DNA from: Glo-17 sp964637835
Lineage (GTDB): Bacteria > Krumholzibacteriota > Krumholzibacteriia > LZORAL124-64-63
Direction: 5' to 3'
DNA: 64,000 bases
NCBI GenBank assembly: GCA_964637835.1
Contig: CAZWYF010000005.1
Coordinates: 92,869-156,868, forward strand
A program made the position numbers and the translations under genes. This document shows positions 24,527-33,647 of this stretch, in pieces. Numbering within the stretch: the first letter of the stretch is position 1; each line of letters begins with the position of its first letter. The notes below the pieces were generated by a model, which did no database searches, had not been told where the DNA came from, and saw only the letters and a program-made list of their open reading frames with translations.

Positions 24527-24662
24527 GCACAGGGCATCCAGCACGGGGCGCTGAACGCTGGCCGCGCGGCGGCTTTCGCTGCTATGCTGGGAGCGGACCC
24601 GACGCCGGTCGTCGGTCCCGGGGCCGACGGCCGCCATGCCCACCCTGGCAGGAGGTCGTCCC

Positions 24663-24965
24663 ATGCCCACCTTCATCCTGATGACCAAGCTGGCCACCGA
24701 GAACCTGCACGACGCCAAGGTGCGCCGCGCCCTGGGCAAGGAGTGGCTGCAGAAGGTCCGCAGGGTCTGCCCCGAGGTGACCTTCGTCGCGCACTACGCG
24801 CTGCTCGGCCCCTGGGATTTCATGGACATCTACGAGGCGCCGGACGTGGAGACCGCCCACCGCGTCTCCCTGGTCTCGCGGGCGGAGGGCGCGCTGAGCG
24901 CCGAGAGCTGGCAGGCCATGCCCTACGAGGACCACCTGGAGCTGCTGGACGCCATCGAGGGCTGA
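24663..24965 (+). CDS. GYD-domain protein
   Basis: A 100-residue single-domain protein of the GYD family (ferredoxin-like dimeric alpha/beta barrel). Motifs F-V-A-H-Y-A-L-L-G-P-W-D-F-M-D-I-Y-E-A-P correspond to the family's G-x-Y-D core. The function of the family is not established. I chose ATG 24663, giving the usual M-P-T-F-I-L-M-T start; the upstream ATG at 24636 adds nine unlikely residues. A TATGCT box at 24583-24588 could be a -10 element, but no -35 is visible. It is followed after 30 bp by the radical SAM gene. Confidence 0.87.
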   Translation: MPTFILMTKLATENLHDAKVRRALGKEWLQKVRRVCPEVTFVAHYALLGPWDFMDIYEAPDVETAHRVSLVSRAEGALSAESWQAMPYEDHLELLDAIEG

Positions 24966-24995
24966 GCCGGTATCGCCAGCACGAGAGGAGGAGCC

Positions 24996-25940
24996 ATGCT
25001 CGTCTACGGCCCGGTTCCGTCACGCCGTCTGGGGCGGAGCCTGGGCGTCAATACCATCCCGCCCAAGGCCTGCAGCTATGCGTGCATCTACTGCCAGGTC
25101 GGCCGGACCACCGACCTCTGCTGCGAGCGGCGGGCGTTCCATGATCCCCGGACCGTGGTCGACGCCGTCCGGGACCGGCTGGACGCCGTCCGCGCGGCGG
25201 GGGAGGTGGTCGATCACGTCAGCGTGGTGCCCGACGGCGAGCCCACGCTGGACGCCAGCCTTGGCGAGATCCTCGACGGCCTCGCCGGTCTGGGGCCGCC
25301 GGTGGCGGTGATCACCAATGGCAGCCTCCTGGCGCGAGCAGACGTGCGGCGGGACCTCGGGCGGGCCGACTGGGTGTCGGTGAAGGTGGACACGGTGGAT
25401 CCGCGCACCTGGCGCCGGCTGAACCGGCCGCATGGCCGCTGCGACCTGGCGGGCCAGCTCGGGGGCCTGCTGACCTTCGCCGGGGAGTTCAAGGGATTCC
25501 TGGCCACCGAGACCATGCTCGTCGCGGACCTCAACGACACCGCGGCCCACGCCGCCGCGACCGGGGAGTTCCTCGGTCGCGTGGGCCCGGCGGTGGCCCA
25601 TGTCTCGATTCCCACGCGGCCACCGGCCCGACGGCGCGTCCGGGCGGCGGACAGCACGGCGGTGGTCCGCTGCCACGAGATCTTCCTGCGGTCCATCCCG
25701 CGGGTGGAGTTGCTGCTCGGCTACGAGGGTCACGCTTTCTCGGCCACCGGCGACGCGGCGCAGAATCTCCTGGCCATCACCGCGGTGCACCCCATGCGCG
25801 AGGAGGCCGTGAACGATCTGCTCGTCCGCGCCGGCGCCTCCTGGGACCTGGTCAGCGGTCTCGTCGCCTCGCGCCAGCTGACCCTGGTGCAGCATGACGG
25901 CCATCGCTACCTGGTCCACCGTGCCGGTCGCGCGGATTGA
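24996..25940 (+). CDS. Radical SAM protein (COG0731-like)
   Basis: A 314-residue radical SAM enzyme. The [4Fe-4S] motif is Cys26-x3-Cys30-x2-Cys33 in K-A-C-S-Y-A-C-I-Y-C, preceded by Y-G-P-V-P-S-R-R-L-G-R-S-L-G, which is typical of the COG0731 / MJ0683-type group. A G-E-P-T-L motif follows near residue 86. A C-terminal region of about 70 residues has a helical DNA/RNA-binding look. The reaction is unknown; relatives are usually annotated only as radical SAM proteins. AGGAGGAG precedes the ATG by 5 nt. Confidence 0.9.
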   Translation: MLVYGPVPSRRLGRSLGVNTIPPKACSYACIYCQVGRTTDLCCERRAFHDPRTVVDAVRDRLDAVRAAGEVVDHVSVVPDGEPTLDASLGEILDGLAGLGPPVAVITNGSLLARADVRRDLGRADWVSVKVDTVDPRTWRRLNRPHGRCDLAGQLGGLLTFAGEFKGFLATETMLVADLNDTAAHAAATGEFLGRVGPAVAHVSIPTRPPARRRVRAADSTAVVRCHEIFLRSIPRVELLLGYEGHAFSATGDAAQNLLAITAVHPMREEAVNDLLVRAGASWDLVSGLVASRQLTLVQHDGHRYLVHRAGRAD

Positions 25941-26052
25941 CGGCGGCCGGCGGCCGTGGCAGGTTGGCGGAACCCGGGGCCGGCGCCGGGCGTAGGAGTC
26001 GCACACGCTGTCCGGGTGCTCCTCAGCTTCGCAGCCACAGAGGCCGATCTGC

Positions 26053-27126
26053 ATGCCCTGTCTCCATGGTGACGCCAGCCCATCCTCCGTGTGCTGTCCG
26101 GCGACGTGCGCTGCCTGCCGCTCGATCGCCGCGGCGGTGACGGTCCTGCTGTTCGCGCTGGCGGGGCCGGTGCTCGCAGATGGGTCGTCGTCGGGCGCGC
26201 CGCCGCCGGAGCGCGTCCTGGCCACGCTGCAGGAGGCCGGCACCATCTCCGCCGTGCGCAGCGTCGCGGTGGGGGCGCCGCCGGTCTGGGGCGACAGCCG
26301 GGTGATGGTCCTGGTGCCGGAGGGCGAGCTGGTGGCTCCCGGCGACACCCTGCTGGTCCTGGCCAACGAGCGCTTCGCCGATGCCCTGGTGGAGGTCTCC
26401 GGCGACCTCACCGTCCAGGACCTGGTGCTCGCCAGCCTGGTCACCGAGCACCGGGCCAGCGCCACGGCCGCCGCCAACGCCATCACCAAGGCGCGGCTGG
26501 CGCGCGAGGCGGCCGAGCTGGCCGAGCACAACCAGCGCTTCGCCGCGCCGCTCGAGCGTGAGCGCGCGGCGCTGAGCCGCCGCCAGGCGGAGATCGACCT
26601 CGCCCGCGCCATCCAGGACAGCATGGCGCAGGCGCGCCTCGACAGCCTGGAGCGGGCGCGGGCCGACATCCGCCACCAGCGACTCGAGGCCCGCAGCAAC
26701 CGTTACCGCAACTACCTCGATCAGCTCGTGGTCACCGCGCCCGCCGCCGGCATGGTGGTCTACCACCGCGAGCGGAGCGACGAGGGCGTGCAGGTGGTCC
26801 GCATCGGCGACACCGTCAGCTGGGGCCAGCACCTGCTGGACATCACCGACGTCTCCGCCCTGCAGGTCGAGATGCAGGTGCACGAGCGCGACCGCGGGCG
26901 GATCCAGCCCGGTCAGCGGGTGACCGCGGTGCCGGAGGCCTATCCCGACCGCACGGTGAGCGGCCGCGTCACCTCGGTCCAATCGCTGCCCCTGGACGCC
27001 GAGGCCGGCGCCGTGGCCCGGCGCTTCCTGGTGACCGCGCGCCTCGACCATCCCGGACAGGACCTGTGGCCCGGCATGTCGGTGCGGGCGACCATCCACC
27101 TGGAGGATTCCCATGCCAGCCGCTAG
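26053..27126 (+). CDS. HlyD/RND-type periplasmic adaptor (first copy)
   Basis: A 357-residue secreted adaptor. The N-terminus has a Cys-rich polar stretch, then a hydrophobic run ending V-L-A, a signal or anchor. It follows the adaptor order: lipoyl half (V-P-E-G-E-L-V-A-P-G-D-T-L), a long coiled-coil hairpin (about 125-225), the second lipoyl half (V-T-A-P-A-A-G-M-V-V-Y) and a beta-barrel (I-Q-P-G-Q-R-V-T-A-V). Such proteins bridge an inner-membrane pump and TolC. Its end overlaps the next adaptor gene by 14 nt. Confidence 0.86.
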   Translation: MPCLHGDASPSSVCCPATCAACRSIAAAVTVLLFALAGPVLADGSSSGAPPPERVLATLQEAGTISAVRSVAVGAPPVWGDSRVMVLVPEGELVAPGDTLLVLANERFADALVEVSGDLTVQDLVLASLVTEHRASATAAANAITKARLAREAAELAEHNQRFAAPLERERAALSRRQAEIDLARAIQDSMAQARLDSLERARADIRHQRLEARSNRYRNYLDQLVVTAPAAGMVVYHRERSDEGVQVVRIGDTVSWGQHLLDITDVSALQVEMQVHERDRGRIQPGQRVTAVPEAYPDRTVSGRVTSVQSLPLDAEAGAVARRFLVTARLDHPGQDLWPGMSVRATIHLEDSHASR

Positions 27127-28321
27127 ACGCTGGGTGCCGGCGGTGGCCGGTGTCGTGGTCATCGTGCTCGCCCTGGTGCTGCTGCGTCCCGGTGGCGAGG
27201 CGGCGGAGATCCCCACCTGCGAGGTGGTCCGGGGCGATCTCGTGGTGGCCACCGACAGCCAGGGCGAGCTGGCGGCGGTCCGCAGCGTGGCCATCCCCGC
27301 CCCGCGCGGCTGGAACAACAAGGTGGTGTTCCTCGTGGACGAGGGCACGCGCGTCTCGCCTGGCGATACCCTGGCCCTCTTCGACACCGCCCAGCAGCTG
27401 CAGCGCGTGGAGGAGCGCCGCACCGCCCACGAGGGCGCCCTGGCCGACCTCGAGAACCAGCGCGCCACCGGCGCCAGGACCCTGGCCGAGAAGGAGGCCC
27501 TCCTGCACCGGCAGGAGCTGGCCCTGGAGCAGGCGCGCCTGCGGCGCGAGGCGCTGCGCTTCGAGTCGGAGAGCCGGCAGCGGGAGGCGGCGCTGGATCT
27601 GCGCCGGTCCGAGCTGGACGTGGAGGAGGCCCGCCAGGACCTGGCCGCCCAGCGCGACATCAATGCCGCCGAGCTGGCCAAGGCCCGCGCGGAGCTGCGC
27701 TCGGAGAAGCTGGACCTGGACCGGGCGGAGGAGGACCTGGCCAGCATGACGGTCACCGCCCCGGACAGCGGCATGGTGGTCTACCGCAAGATCTGGGCGA
27801 GCGGGGAGTCGCGGAAGGTGCGCCTGGGCGACCAGGTCTGGCAGGGGCAGCCCATCATGGAGCTGCCGGACCTCGCGGCGTTCGAGGTGCAGACCTGGGT
27901 GCAGGAGGTGGACGTCCACCGGGTGGAGGTCGGCCAGGCGGTGCGCGTGACCATCGACGCCCTGCAGGATCGCGAACTGCAGGGCGAGGTGACGCGCATC
28001 GCGCCGCTGGCGCGGCCGGAGGGCGAGGAGAAGCTCAAGGTCTTCGACGTGGACGTCCGCATCGATGGCGACGTGGCGGGCCTGCTGCCCGGCATGACGG
28101 CCCAGTGCGAGATCATCCACCAGGAGCTGACCGACGTGGTCCACGTGCCGCTGGAGGCCGTGTTCCGGCGAGGCGAGCGGACGGTGGTCTATCCGGATGC
28201 GGGCGGCGAGCGCGAGGTGGAGCTGGGGCCCGCTGGCGAGGACCACGTGGTGGTGGAGTCCGGCGTCACCGCCGGGGAGATCCTGCGGCTGGTGGCCCCG
28301 GACGAGGCGCCGGCGTCGTGA
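27113..28321 (+). CDS. HlyD/MacA-type periplasmic adaptor (second copy)
   Basis: A 402-residue adaptor with an N-terminal membrane anchor (W-V-P-A-V-A-G-V-V-V-I-V-L-A-L-V-L-L). It has a lipoyl half with V-D-E-G-T-R-V-S-P-G-D-T-L, a coiled coil of about 105 residues, V-T-A-P-D-S-G-M-V-V-Y and a beta-barrel. A C-terminal membrane-proximal domain (V-P-L-E-A-V-F) is present, unlike in the first copy. The paired adaptors share the phrase S-G/A-G-M-V-V-Y and are probably a duplicated, diverged pair that may form a mixed hexamer. The stop overlaps the permease start (GTGA). Confidence 0.9.
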   Translation: MPAARRWVPAVAGVVVIVLALVLLRPGGEAAEIPTCEVVRGDLVVATDSQGELAAVRSVAIPAPRGWNNKVVFLVDEGTRVSPGDTLALFDTAQQLQRVEERRTAHEGALADLENQRATGARTLAEKEALLHRQELALEQARLRREALRFESESRQREAALDLRRSELDVEEARQDLAAQRDINAAELAKARAELRSEKLDLDRAEEDLASMTVTAPDSGMVVYRKIWASGESRKVRLGDQVWQGQPIMELPDLAAFEVQTWVQEVDVHRVEVGQAVRVTIDALQDRELQGEVTRIAPLARPEGEEKLKVFDVDVRIDGDVAGLLPGMTAQCEIIHQELTDVVHVPLEAVFRRGERTVVYPDAGGEREVELGPAGEDHVVVESGVTAGEILRLVAPDEAPAS

Positions 28322-29541
28322 GGCTCGCCCTGCAGCAGGGGCTGTCCGGCCTGCGCGATCATCGCCTGCGCACGGTGCTCACCGCCCTGGGCGTGGTCTT
28401 CGGCGTGGCCGCGGTGGTGGCCATGCTCTCGATCAGCGAGGGCGCCCGCCGCGAGGCCCTGGCCCAGTTCGAGTCCCTCGGCGCCGACAACGTCATCGTC
28501 CTGCACCGCGACCCGCCGGCCAGCCACCAGGCCGACGACACCGGCCGCCGCTCCCTCGGCCTCTCCCGCGGCGACGCCGCCGCCCTGGCGGCCCTGACCC
28601 CGGCCATCCGCACCGTGGTCCCCCTGGCCGTGGCCGAGCGCGAGGTACGCGGTCGCGAGCGCCTGCAGACCACCGTGGTGGGCACCACCGCCGACCTGCC
28701 CGCCGTCCGCCGCGACCAGCTGCTCGCTGGCCGCTTCTTCACCCCCGGGGAGGAAGAGGCCCTCGCCCGCGTCTGCGTGGTGGGCGCGGGCCTGGTGCGC
28801 GACCTCTTCGGCATCGAGGAGCCGGTGGGGTCGTTCCTGAAGCTGGAGGACCAGTGGTACCAGGTGATCGGCGTGCTGGGCGGTAGCGCCGCGGCCGAGG
28901 ACGACCAGGAGGGCCTGCTGCGCGCCACCGAGCGCGACGTCTACATCCCCCTCGGCTGCGCCCTGCTGCGCACCGGCCGCAAGGTGTGGGATCGCGAGCT
29001 GGATCGCCTGGTGATCCAGGTCCAGGACCTCGACCAGCTCGACGCCGTGGCCCGGCTCGCCGGCCGGGTGCTCGCGCGCCGGCACCACGGCGAGCCGGTC
29101 TACGAGGTGATGGTCCCCCTGGAGCTCATCGAGCGCCGGCAGGCCACCCAGCGCATCTTCTCGCTGGTGATGGGCGCCATCGCCGGCATCTCGCTGCTGG
29201 TGGGCGGCATCGGCATCATGAACATCATGCTCGCCAGCGTCCTCGAGCGGACGCGGGAGATCGGCGTGCGTCTGGCCTGCGGCGCCACCCAGCGCGACAT
29301 CCTGACCCAGTTCCTGGTGGAGGCCGCCGCGGTGAGCTTCGCCGGCGGCGCCGCCGGCGTGGTCCTCGGCGTGGCGCTGGCCTGGACCATCGCCGCGGCG
29401 GCGGGCTGGACCACGGTGGTGTCGGCCTGGTCCATCATCCTCGCCTTCGGGGTCTCGGCGGCCGTCGGCATCACCTTCGGGTACGTGCCGGCGCGCCGGG
29501 CCGCATCGCTCAACCCCATCGACTGCCTCAGGTACGAATGA
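28318..29541 (+). CDS. MacB-like ABC transporter permease (no ATPase domain)
   Basis: A 407-residue FtsX/MacB-type permease. It has an N-terminal helix with R-T-V-L-T-A-L-G-V-V-F-G-V-A-A-V-V-A-M, then the large periplasmic MacB core domain. Three further helices include G-G-I-G-I-M-N-I-M-L and the typical end R-R-A-A-S-L-N-P-I-D-C-L-R-Y-E. It matches the C-terminal part of MacB, so an ATPase must come from elsewhere; none is encoded in this operon. GTG 28318 overlaps the adaptor stop. Likely substrates by family are macrolides, lipopeptides or lipoproteins. Confidence 0.9.
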   Translation: MRLALQQGLSGLRDHRLRTVLTALGVVFGVAAVVAMLSISEGARREALAQFESLGADNVIVLHRDPPASHQADDTGRRSLGLSRGDAAALAALTPAIRTVVPLAVAEREVRGRERLQTTVVGTTADLPAVRRDQLLAGRFFTPGEEEALARVCVVGAGLVRDLFGIEEPVGSFLKLEDQWYQVIGVLGGSAAAEDDQEGLLRATERDVYIPLGCALLRTGRKVWDRELDRLVIQVQDLDQLDAVARLAGRVLARRHHGEPVYEVMVPLELIERRQATQRIFSLVMGAIAGISLLVGGIGIMNIMLASVLERTREIGVRLACGATQRDILTQFLVEAAAVSFAGGAAGVVLGVALAWTIAAAAGWTTVVSAWSIILAFGVSAAVGITFGYVPARRAASLNPIDCLRYE

Positions 29542-31109
29542 TGAGACTGCCCTGCCTGCTTCCCGTGGTCGCCGCGCTCGCCGGCACGCTGTACTGGTTC
29601 CCGCCGGTGGTCCCGGCCAGCGCCCAGGACGCGCCCGCGGCGCCGGACACCCTGGCGCTCGCCCTCGAGGACGCCATCGCCCTGGCCCTGGACGAGAGCT
29701 TCCAGGCCCGCACCCTGGCCATGGACCTGCGCGCCGCCGGCCACGACGTGGACGCCGCCCGCGGCCGCTTCCGCACCCGGGCGGACCTGGACCTGGTGCT
29801 CCCGGAACTGGAGGAGCGGGTGCAGGGCGTCTCCGTGCCGGGCGAGCTGCCCCGGTACGACACCTATGGCCACCAGGAGTTCAGCGGCCAGCTGCGCGTC
29901 ACCCAGCCGCTGCCCACCGACGGGGAGGTGAGCCTGCGCGCCCACGCCTACCACCGCGAGGACACGGTCTACGACCCCACCCTCGACGCCGAGTCCGAGC
30001 AGAGCACCTTCTTCAACAGCTACGAGGTGGCCCTCAGCCAGCCCCTGCTGCAGCCCAACGGCCTGCGCCTGGGCCTCGAGCGCGCCGAGATCTCCCACCG
30101 CCTGGCGCAGCGCGCGTACGCCCGTGGCCGCCTCGATCTCTCCTACCGCATCACCGCCGCCTTCTACGACCTCTACCGCGCCCAGCAGGAGGTGGTGATC
30201 GCCCGCGACATCCTCGCCCGCCAGCAGCAGAACCACGACCTCGCCCGGCGCAAGCACGACGCCGGCCTGATCCCCGAGGTGGAGGCCCTGCAGATGGAGG
30301 TGGACCTGGCCGAGGCGCAGAGCGCGCTCCTGGCGGCCGAGGCGGACCTCGCCCTGACCGCCGACCGCTTCCGCCTGGAGGCCGGGCTGCCCCTGAGCGT
30401 GCCGGTGAGCGCCCGCTCGGACCTGGCGCCCGTCCTGGTCGCCGTCGATCGCGACCAGGCTTTGCGCCACGCCCTGCAGCACCGCACCGAGCTGGCCGAC
30501 CAGCACGACGCCATCCGCCGCGCCGAGATCACCATCCAGGAGACCGACGCGCGCGACGACCTGCGCGGCGAGCTCACCGCCTTCTACAACCTCACCGGCG
30601 TCAGCGACGGCGCCCTGGACGACCCCTCCGTGGGCGACCTCCTGGACAGCAGCTGGGACGACCTGCGCCGCCGCCCCGGCAACCGGGGCGTGCGCTTCAG
30701 CCTCAGCGTTCCCATCTGGGATGCGGGGGTCAACGGGGCGGAGGTGGCGGCCGCGGAGGTGGCGCTCCGCCGCCGCGAGCTGGAGCAGGAGAACCTGCGG
30801 CGGCAGATCGTCCGCGAGGTGCAGGCCGCCCTGGCCAGCCTCGAGGGCGCCACCCGCCGCATCGAGGTGCTCGAGCGCAGCCTGGCGGTGGCCGAGCGCA
30901 GCTTCTCCATCAGCCAGCAGCGCTTCGAGGCCGGCGACATCACCAGCCAGGACCTGGCCAGCGATCGCGAGCGCCTGGTGCAGGCCCGCCGCTCGCTCCT
31001 CGATGCCATCGTGGCCTACCGGCTGGCCGTGGCCGACCTGCGCCGGCAGACCCTGTACGATTTCGCGGTGGGGCGCAGCCTGGTCGCGGGTGGCGACGCG
31101 GAGGGGTAG
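29538..31109 (+). CDS. TolC-family outer-membrane efflux protein
   Basis: A 523-residue outer-membrane channel with a signal peptide ending near A-S-A. Two repeated helical/beta halves of the OEP fold are visible, with family phrases such as L-A-L-D-E-S-F-Q-A-R, S-Q-P-L-L-Q-P-N-G and a late F-S-I-S-Q-Q-R-F-E-A-G-D-I-T-S-Q-D-L-A. It completes the adaptor-adaptor-permease-channel operon. Two ATG codons lie in tandem (29538 and 29541); the first overlaps the permease stop as ATGA. Confidence 0.92.
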   Translation: MMRLPCLLPVVAALAGTLYWFPPVVPASAQDAPAAPDTLALALEDAIALALDESFQARTLAMDLRAAGHDVDAARGRFRTRADLDLVLPELEERVQGVSVPGELPRYDTYGHQEFSGQLRVTQPLPTDGEVSLRAHAYHREDTVYDPTLDAESEQSTFFNSYEVALSQPLLQPNGLRLGLERAEISHRLAQRAYARGRLDLSYRITAAFYDLYRAQQEVVIARDILARQQQNHDLARRKHDAGLIPEVEALQMEVDLAEAQSALLAAEADLALTADRFRLEAGLPLSVPVSARSDLAPVLVAVDRDQALRHALQHRTELADQHDAIRRAEITIQETDARDDLRGELTAFYNLTGVSDGALDDPSVGDLLDSSWDDLRRRPGNRGVRFSLSVPIWDAGVNGAEVAAAEVALRRRELEQENLRRQIVREVQAALASLEGATRRIEVLERSLAVAERSFSISQQRFEAGDITSQDLASDRERLVQARRSLLDAIVAYRLAVADLRRQTLYDFAVGRSLVAGGDAEG

Positions 31110-31346
31110 GGTTCGAGGCGCTGAGGGGCCCTGATGCCGGCTCATTCGCCACGCGACCGCCCGGCAGGACGCTCTCGCAAGGCTCACGGAACCCGGGGCG
31201 ATGAAATGTCTCCAACTTGGAGACATCTGATCTGTCGATATTCCTGAACGACCTGTCTCGGAAAATACAAGGTGCTCTATTGTTGCAAGTTACGGACTTG
31301 CGCCGGCACAAGCCTGACCAGGTCATTCAACATTCATGGAGGGTCG
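31110..31346. other. AT-richer intergenic stretch between convergent genes
   Basis: A 237-bp stretch between the TolC stop and the histidine kinase stop, clearly lower in GC than its surroundings from about 31200 to 31340. It holds the 21-bp palindrome at 31206-31226 and a CGGCACAAG word at 31304-31312 that also occurs upstream of the lipid operon. No convincing gene: a short plus-strand frame from 31217 runs into antisense kinase sequence. Confidence 0.6.
31206..31226. repeat. Perfect 21-bp palindrome
   Basis: Half-site ATGTCTCCAA at 31206-31215, a single centre C, and its exact complement at 31217-31226. A 1-nt centre is too tight for an RNA hairpin terminator, so a dimeric protein site is more likely. 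No promoter clearly overlaps it. Confidence 0.85.
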
Positions 31347-33647
31347 CTAGACCGCCACGCTCCGGCGGATGTGGTGTTGCACGGTCCGGGAGAGCTGCCC
31401 CAGCTGGTAGGGTTTGGCCAGGAAGCCGGCCGCGCCGGCGCGCCGGAGCGCCTCCACGGCCTCGTTCTGGCTGAAGCCGGAGGCGATGATCACGGGCACG
31501 TCGCTCGCGATCGCGTGCAGGCGCGCGAAGGTCTCGGCGCCCCCGAGCCGGGGCATGACGAGGTCGAGGATCACCAGATCGATCCCGTCGGCCTGTTCCC
31601 GGAAGACCGCCTCCGCGGCCAGGCCGTCGGCGCAGAGAATGGTCTCGTAGCCGAGGCGCCGGAGGGCCTGGTCGAGCAGGTCGCGGACGGCGTCCTCGTC
31701 CTCGACCACCAGGATCCGCCCTGCGCCCCGGATCAGCGGTGCGGGCGGGGCGTCCGGGGTCGCGACCGGCTGGTCGGACGTCGGCAGCCGGACGCTGAAG
31801 GTCGACCCCGCCCCCGGCTGGCTGGACACGTCGATCGCGCCCCCGTGGTTGGTCACGCAGCCGTAGACTCCGGCCAGGCCCAGCCCGGTGCCGCGGCCAG
31901 GATCCTTGGTGGTGAAGAACGGCTCGAAGATCCGTTGCCTGACCTCCGGGGCGATGCCGGTGCCGGTGTCGGTGACGGTGATCTCCAGATGGTCGTCGGC
32001 AGCGGCTGGCGGGTCGGCGGCCACGGGGCCGCGGGGGGTCGGGAGGTTGCGGGTGGCGAAGGTGAGCGTGCCGCCAGCGGGCATGGCGTCGCGGGCGTTC
32101 AGGCCGAGGTTCAGCAGGGCGCTCTGCAGCTGGGTGGGGTCTCCGGTCACCACCGGCGCCGTCGCGGCCAGGTCCGATCGCAGCGCGATGCGCTTGTCGA
32201 CGCTGCACTCGAGCAACGCGAGCACCTCGCGGATCACCTCGTGCATGTCCACCGCGGCGTCCTGGAACTTGCCCTTGCGCGAGAACGCCAGGAGCTGGCC
32301 GGTGAGCTCGGCGGCCCGGCCGGAGGCCCGGATGATCGCCGCGGCCCACCCCGCCTCCTCGCTCCCGGGCGCGGCCTCCTCGTGCAGGAACTGGGCGTTG
32401 CCCAGGATGCTCGTCAGCAGGTTGTTGAAGTCATGGGCCACCCCGCCGGCGAGCTGGCCCACGGCCTCGAGCTTCTGCGCCTGGAAGAGCTGCTGGCGCA
32501 GGCGCGCCGCCTCGGTGACGTCGCGCCCCTCGGCCACGAGTCGGACCACCTGCCCGTCGGCATCCAGGATCGGCGACAGCGAGAAGTCGACCTCGATCAC
32601 CTCCCCGTCGCTCCCGGTATGCTGCGCGTGGCTGACCACCGGCACCGCGCGCTCGCGGCATCCGGCGATGGCCTCCCGGATCAGGCGGCGCGTTTCCGCC
32701 GAGCCGGCCCACCAGGGGGTCTCCCAGAAGGGCTTGCCGATGATGTCCCGTGGATGCGCGCCCACGAAGTCGAGCGCCGTCCGGTTGACCAGCAGGACCT
32801 CGCCGTCGGGGGCGAGCATGCCGATGAACTGGACGGTGTGGTCGAGGATGGCGCGCAGGGTCTGCTCGCGTTCGCGCCTGGCGCGCTCGGCCGACAGGCG
32901 CAGGCGCTCCCGGCGGACCGCGTGCCCGATCATGAAGATCGAGAGGGCGACGATCACCGCCAGGATGATCACGCTCAGCCGCGTCAGGGACCGCGTCATC
33001 GCGTCGACTCGCGCCTCGACGTCATCCAGGTAGACGCCCGTCCCGACGATCCAGCCCCAGGGTGCGAAGAGCTTGACGTAGGAGACCTTGTCCTCGTCCG
33101 CGCCGGCCCGGTCCTGGCGCGGCCAGCGGTAGTGGACGAAACCTCCCTGCTCGGGAGAGTCGACCACCTCGCGGAAGGCCAGCAACAGGGGGCGCCCCTC
33201 GGCGTCGGGGATCTCCATGAGGCTGGAGCCCTCGACCGCCTCGATGTACGGGTGCATGATCACCCTGGGCTCGAGGTCGTTCACCCAGAGGTATTCCTGG
33301 CCGGATGCGCCGTACCGGATGGTCCGCACCAGCGCGAGGGCCAGCGCCTGTGCCTGCTCGCGATCCCGCCGGCCGGCGGCCACCTCGTGCTCGAGGCGGG
33401 CCAGGAGCGAGACCACGGCCTCGGCCACGCTGCGCGCGGTCTCCTGCTGGGTGGAGCGCAGGTGGCGTTCGAAGGCGGGCATGGCGATCAGGAAGACCGT
33501 GGACAGGAAGAGCCCGACGGTCAGGATCGCGGGGATGGCCGTCTGCAGGATGGGGCCGCGCCAGGTGGCGCGGACGGACGCGCGCCGTTCCGTGGAGAAC
33601 GGGCCGGCGTCGGCGCTCGGGGCGCGGATCGTGGTCGGCGAAGGCAT
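31347..33647 (-). CDS. Hybrid sensor histidine kinase: Cache - PAS - HisKA - HATPase - receiver
   Basis: A 766-residue membrane sensor. A first membrane helix (about 30-50) leads to an extracytoplasmic single-Cache domain with G-Q-E-Y-L-W-V-N-D and W-G-W-I-V-G-T-G-V-Y. A second helix near 235-255, a PAS domain (D-H-T-V-Q-F-I-G-M), HisKA with phospho-accepting His405 in A-H-D-F-N-N, HATPase (T-G-T-G-I, G-T-G-L-G-L) and a C-terminal receiver with Asp695 in V-I-L-D-L-V-M-P follow. It probably senses a small extracellular ligand. No output regulator is adjacent. ATG 33647 gives a sensible N-terminus; longer versions would read through the N gap. Confidence 0.92.
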   Translation of the reverse strand: MPSPTTIRAPSADAGPFSTERRASVRATWRGPILQTAIPAILTVGLFLSTVFLIAMPAFERHLRSTQQETARSVAEAVVSLLARLEHEVAAGRRDREQAQALALALVRTIRYGASGQEYLWVNDLEPRVIMHPYIEAVEGSSLMEIPDAEGRPLLLAFREVVDSPEQGGFVHYRWPRQDRAGADEDKVSYVKLFAPWGWIVGTGVYLDDVEARVDAMTRSLTRLSVIILAVIVALSIFMIGHAVRRERLRLSAERARREREQTLRAILDHTVQFIGMLAPDGEVLLVNRTALDFVGAHPRDIIGKPFWETPWWAGSAETRRLIREAIAGCRERAVPVVSHAQHTGSDGEVIEVDFSLSPILDADGQVVRLVAEGRDVTEAARLRQQLFQAQKLEAVGQLAGGVAHDFNNLLTSILGNAQFLHEEAAPGSEEAGWAAAIIRASGRAAELTGQLLAFSRKGKFQDAAVDMHEVIREVLALLECSVDKRIALRSDLAATAPVVTGDPTQLQSALLNLGLNARDAMPAGGTLTFATRNLPTPRGPVAADPPAAADDHLEITVTDTGTGIAPEVRQRIFEPFFTTKDPGRGTGLGLAGVYGCVTNHGGAIDVSSQPGAGSTFSVRLPTSDQPVATPDAPPAPLIRGAGRILVVEDEDAVRDLLDQALRRLGYETILCADGLAAEAVFREQADGIDLVILDLVMPRLGGAETFARLHAIASDVPVIIASGFSQNEAVEALRRAGAAGFLAKPYQLGQLSRTVQHHIRRSVAV

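Noticed and set aside
31217..31474. Short plus-strand frame after the 21-bp palindrome
   Set aside because: Its second half is antisense to the histidine kinase receiver and the first half shows no family or SD.
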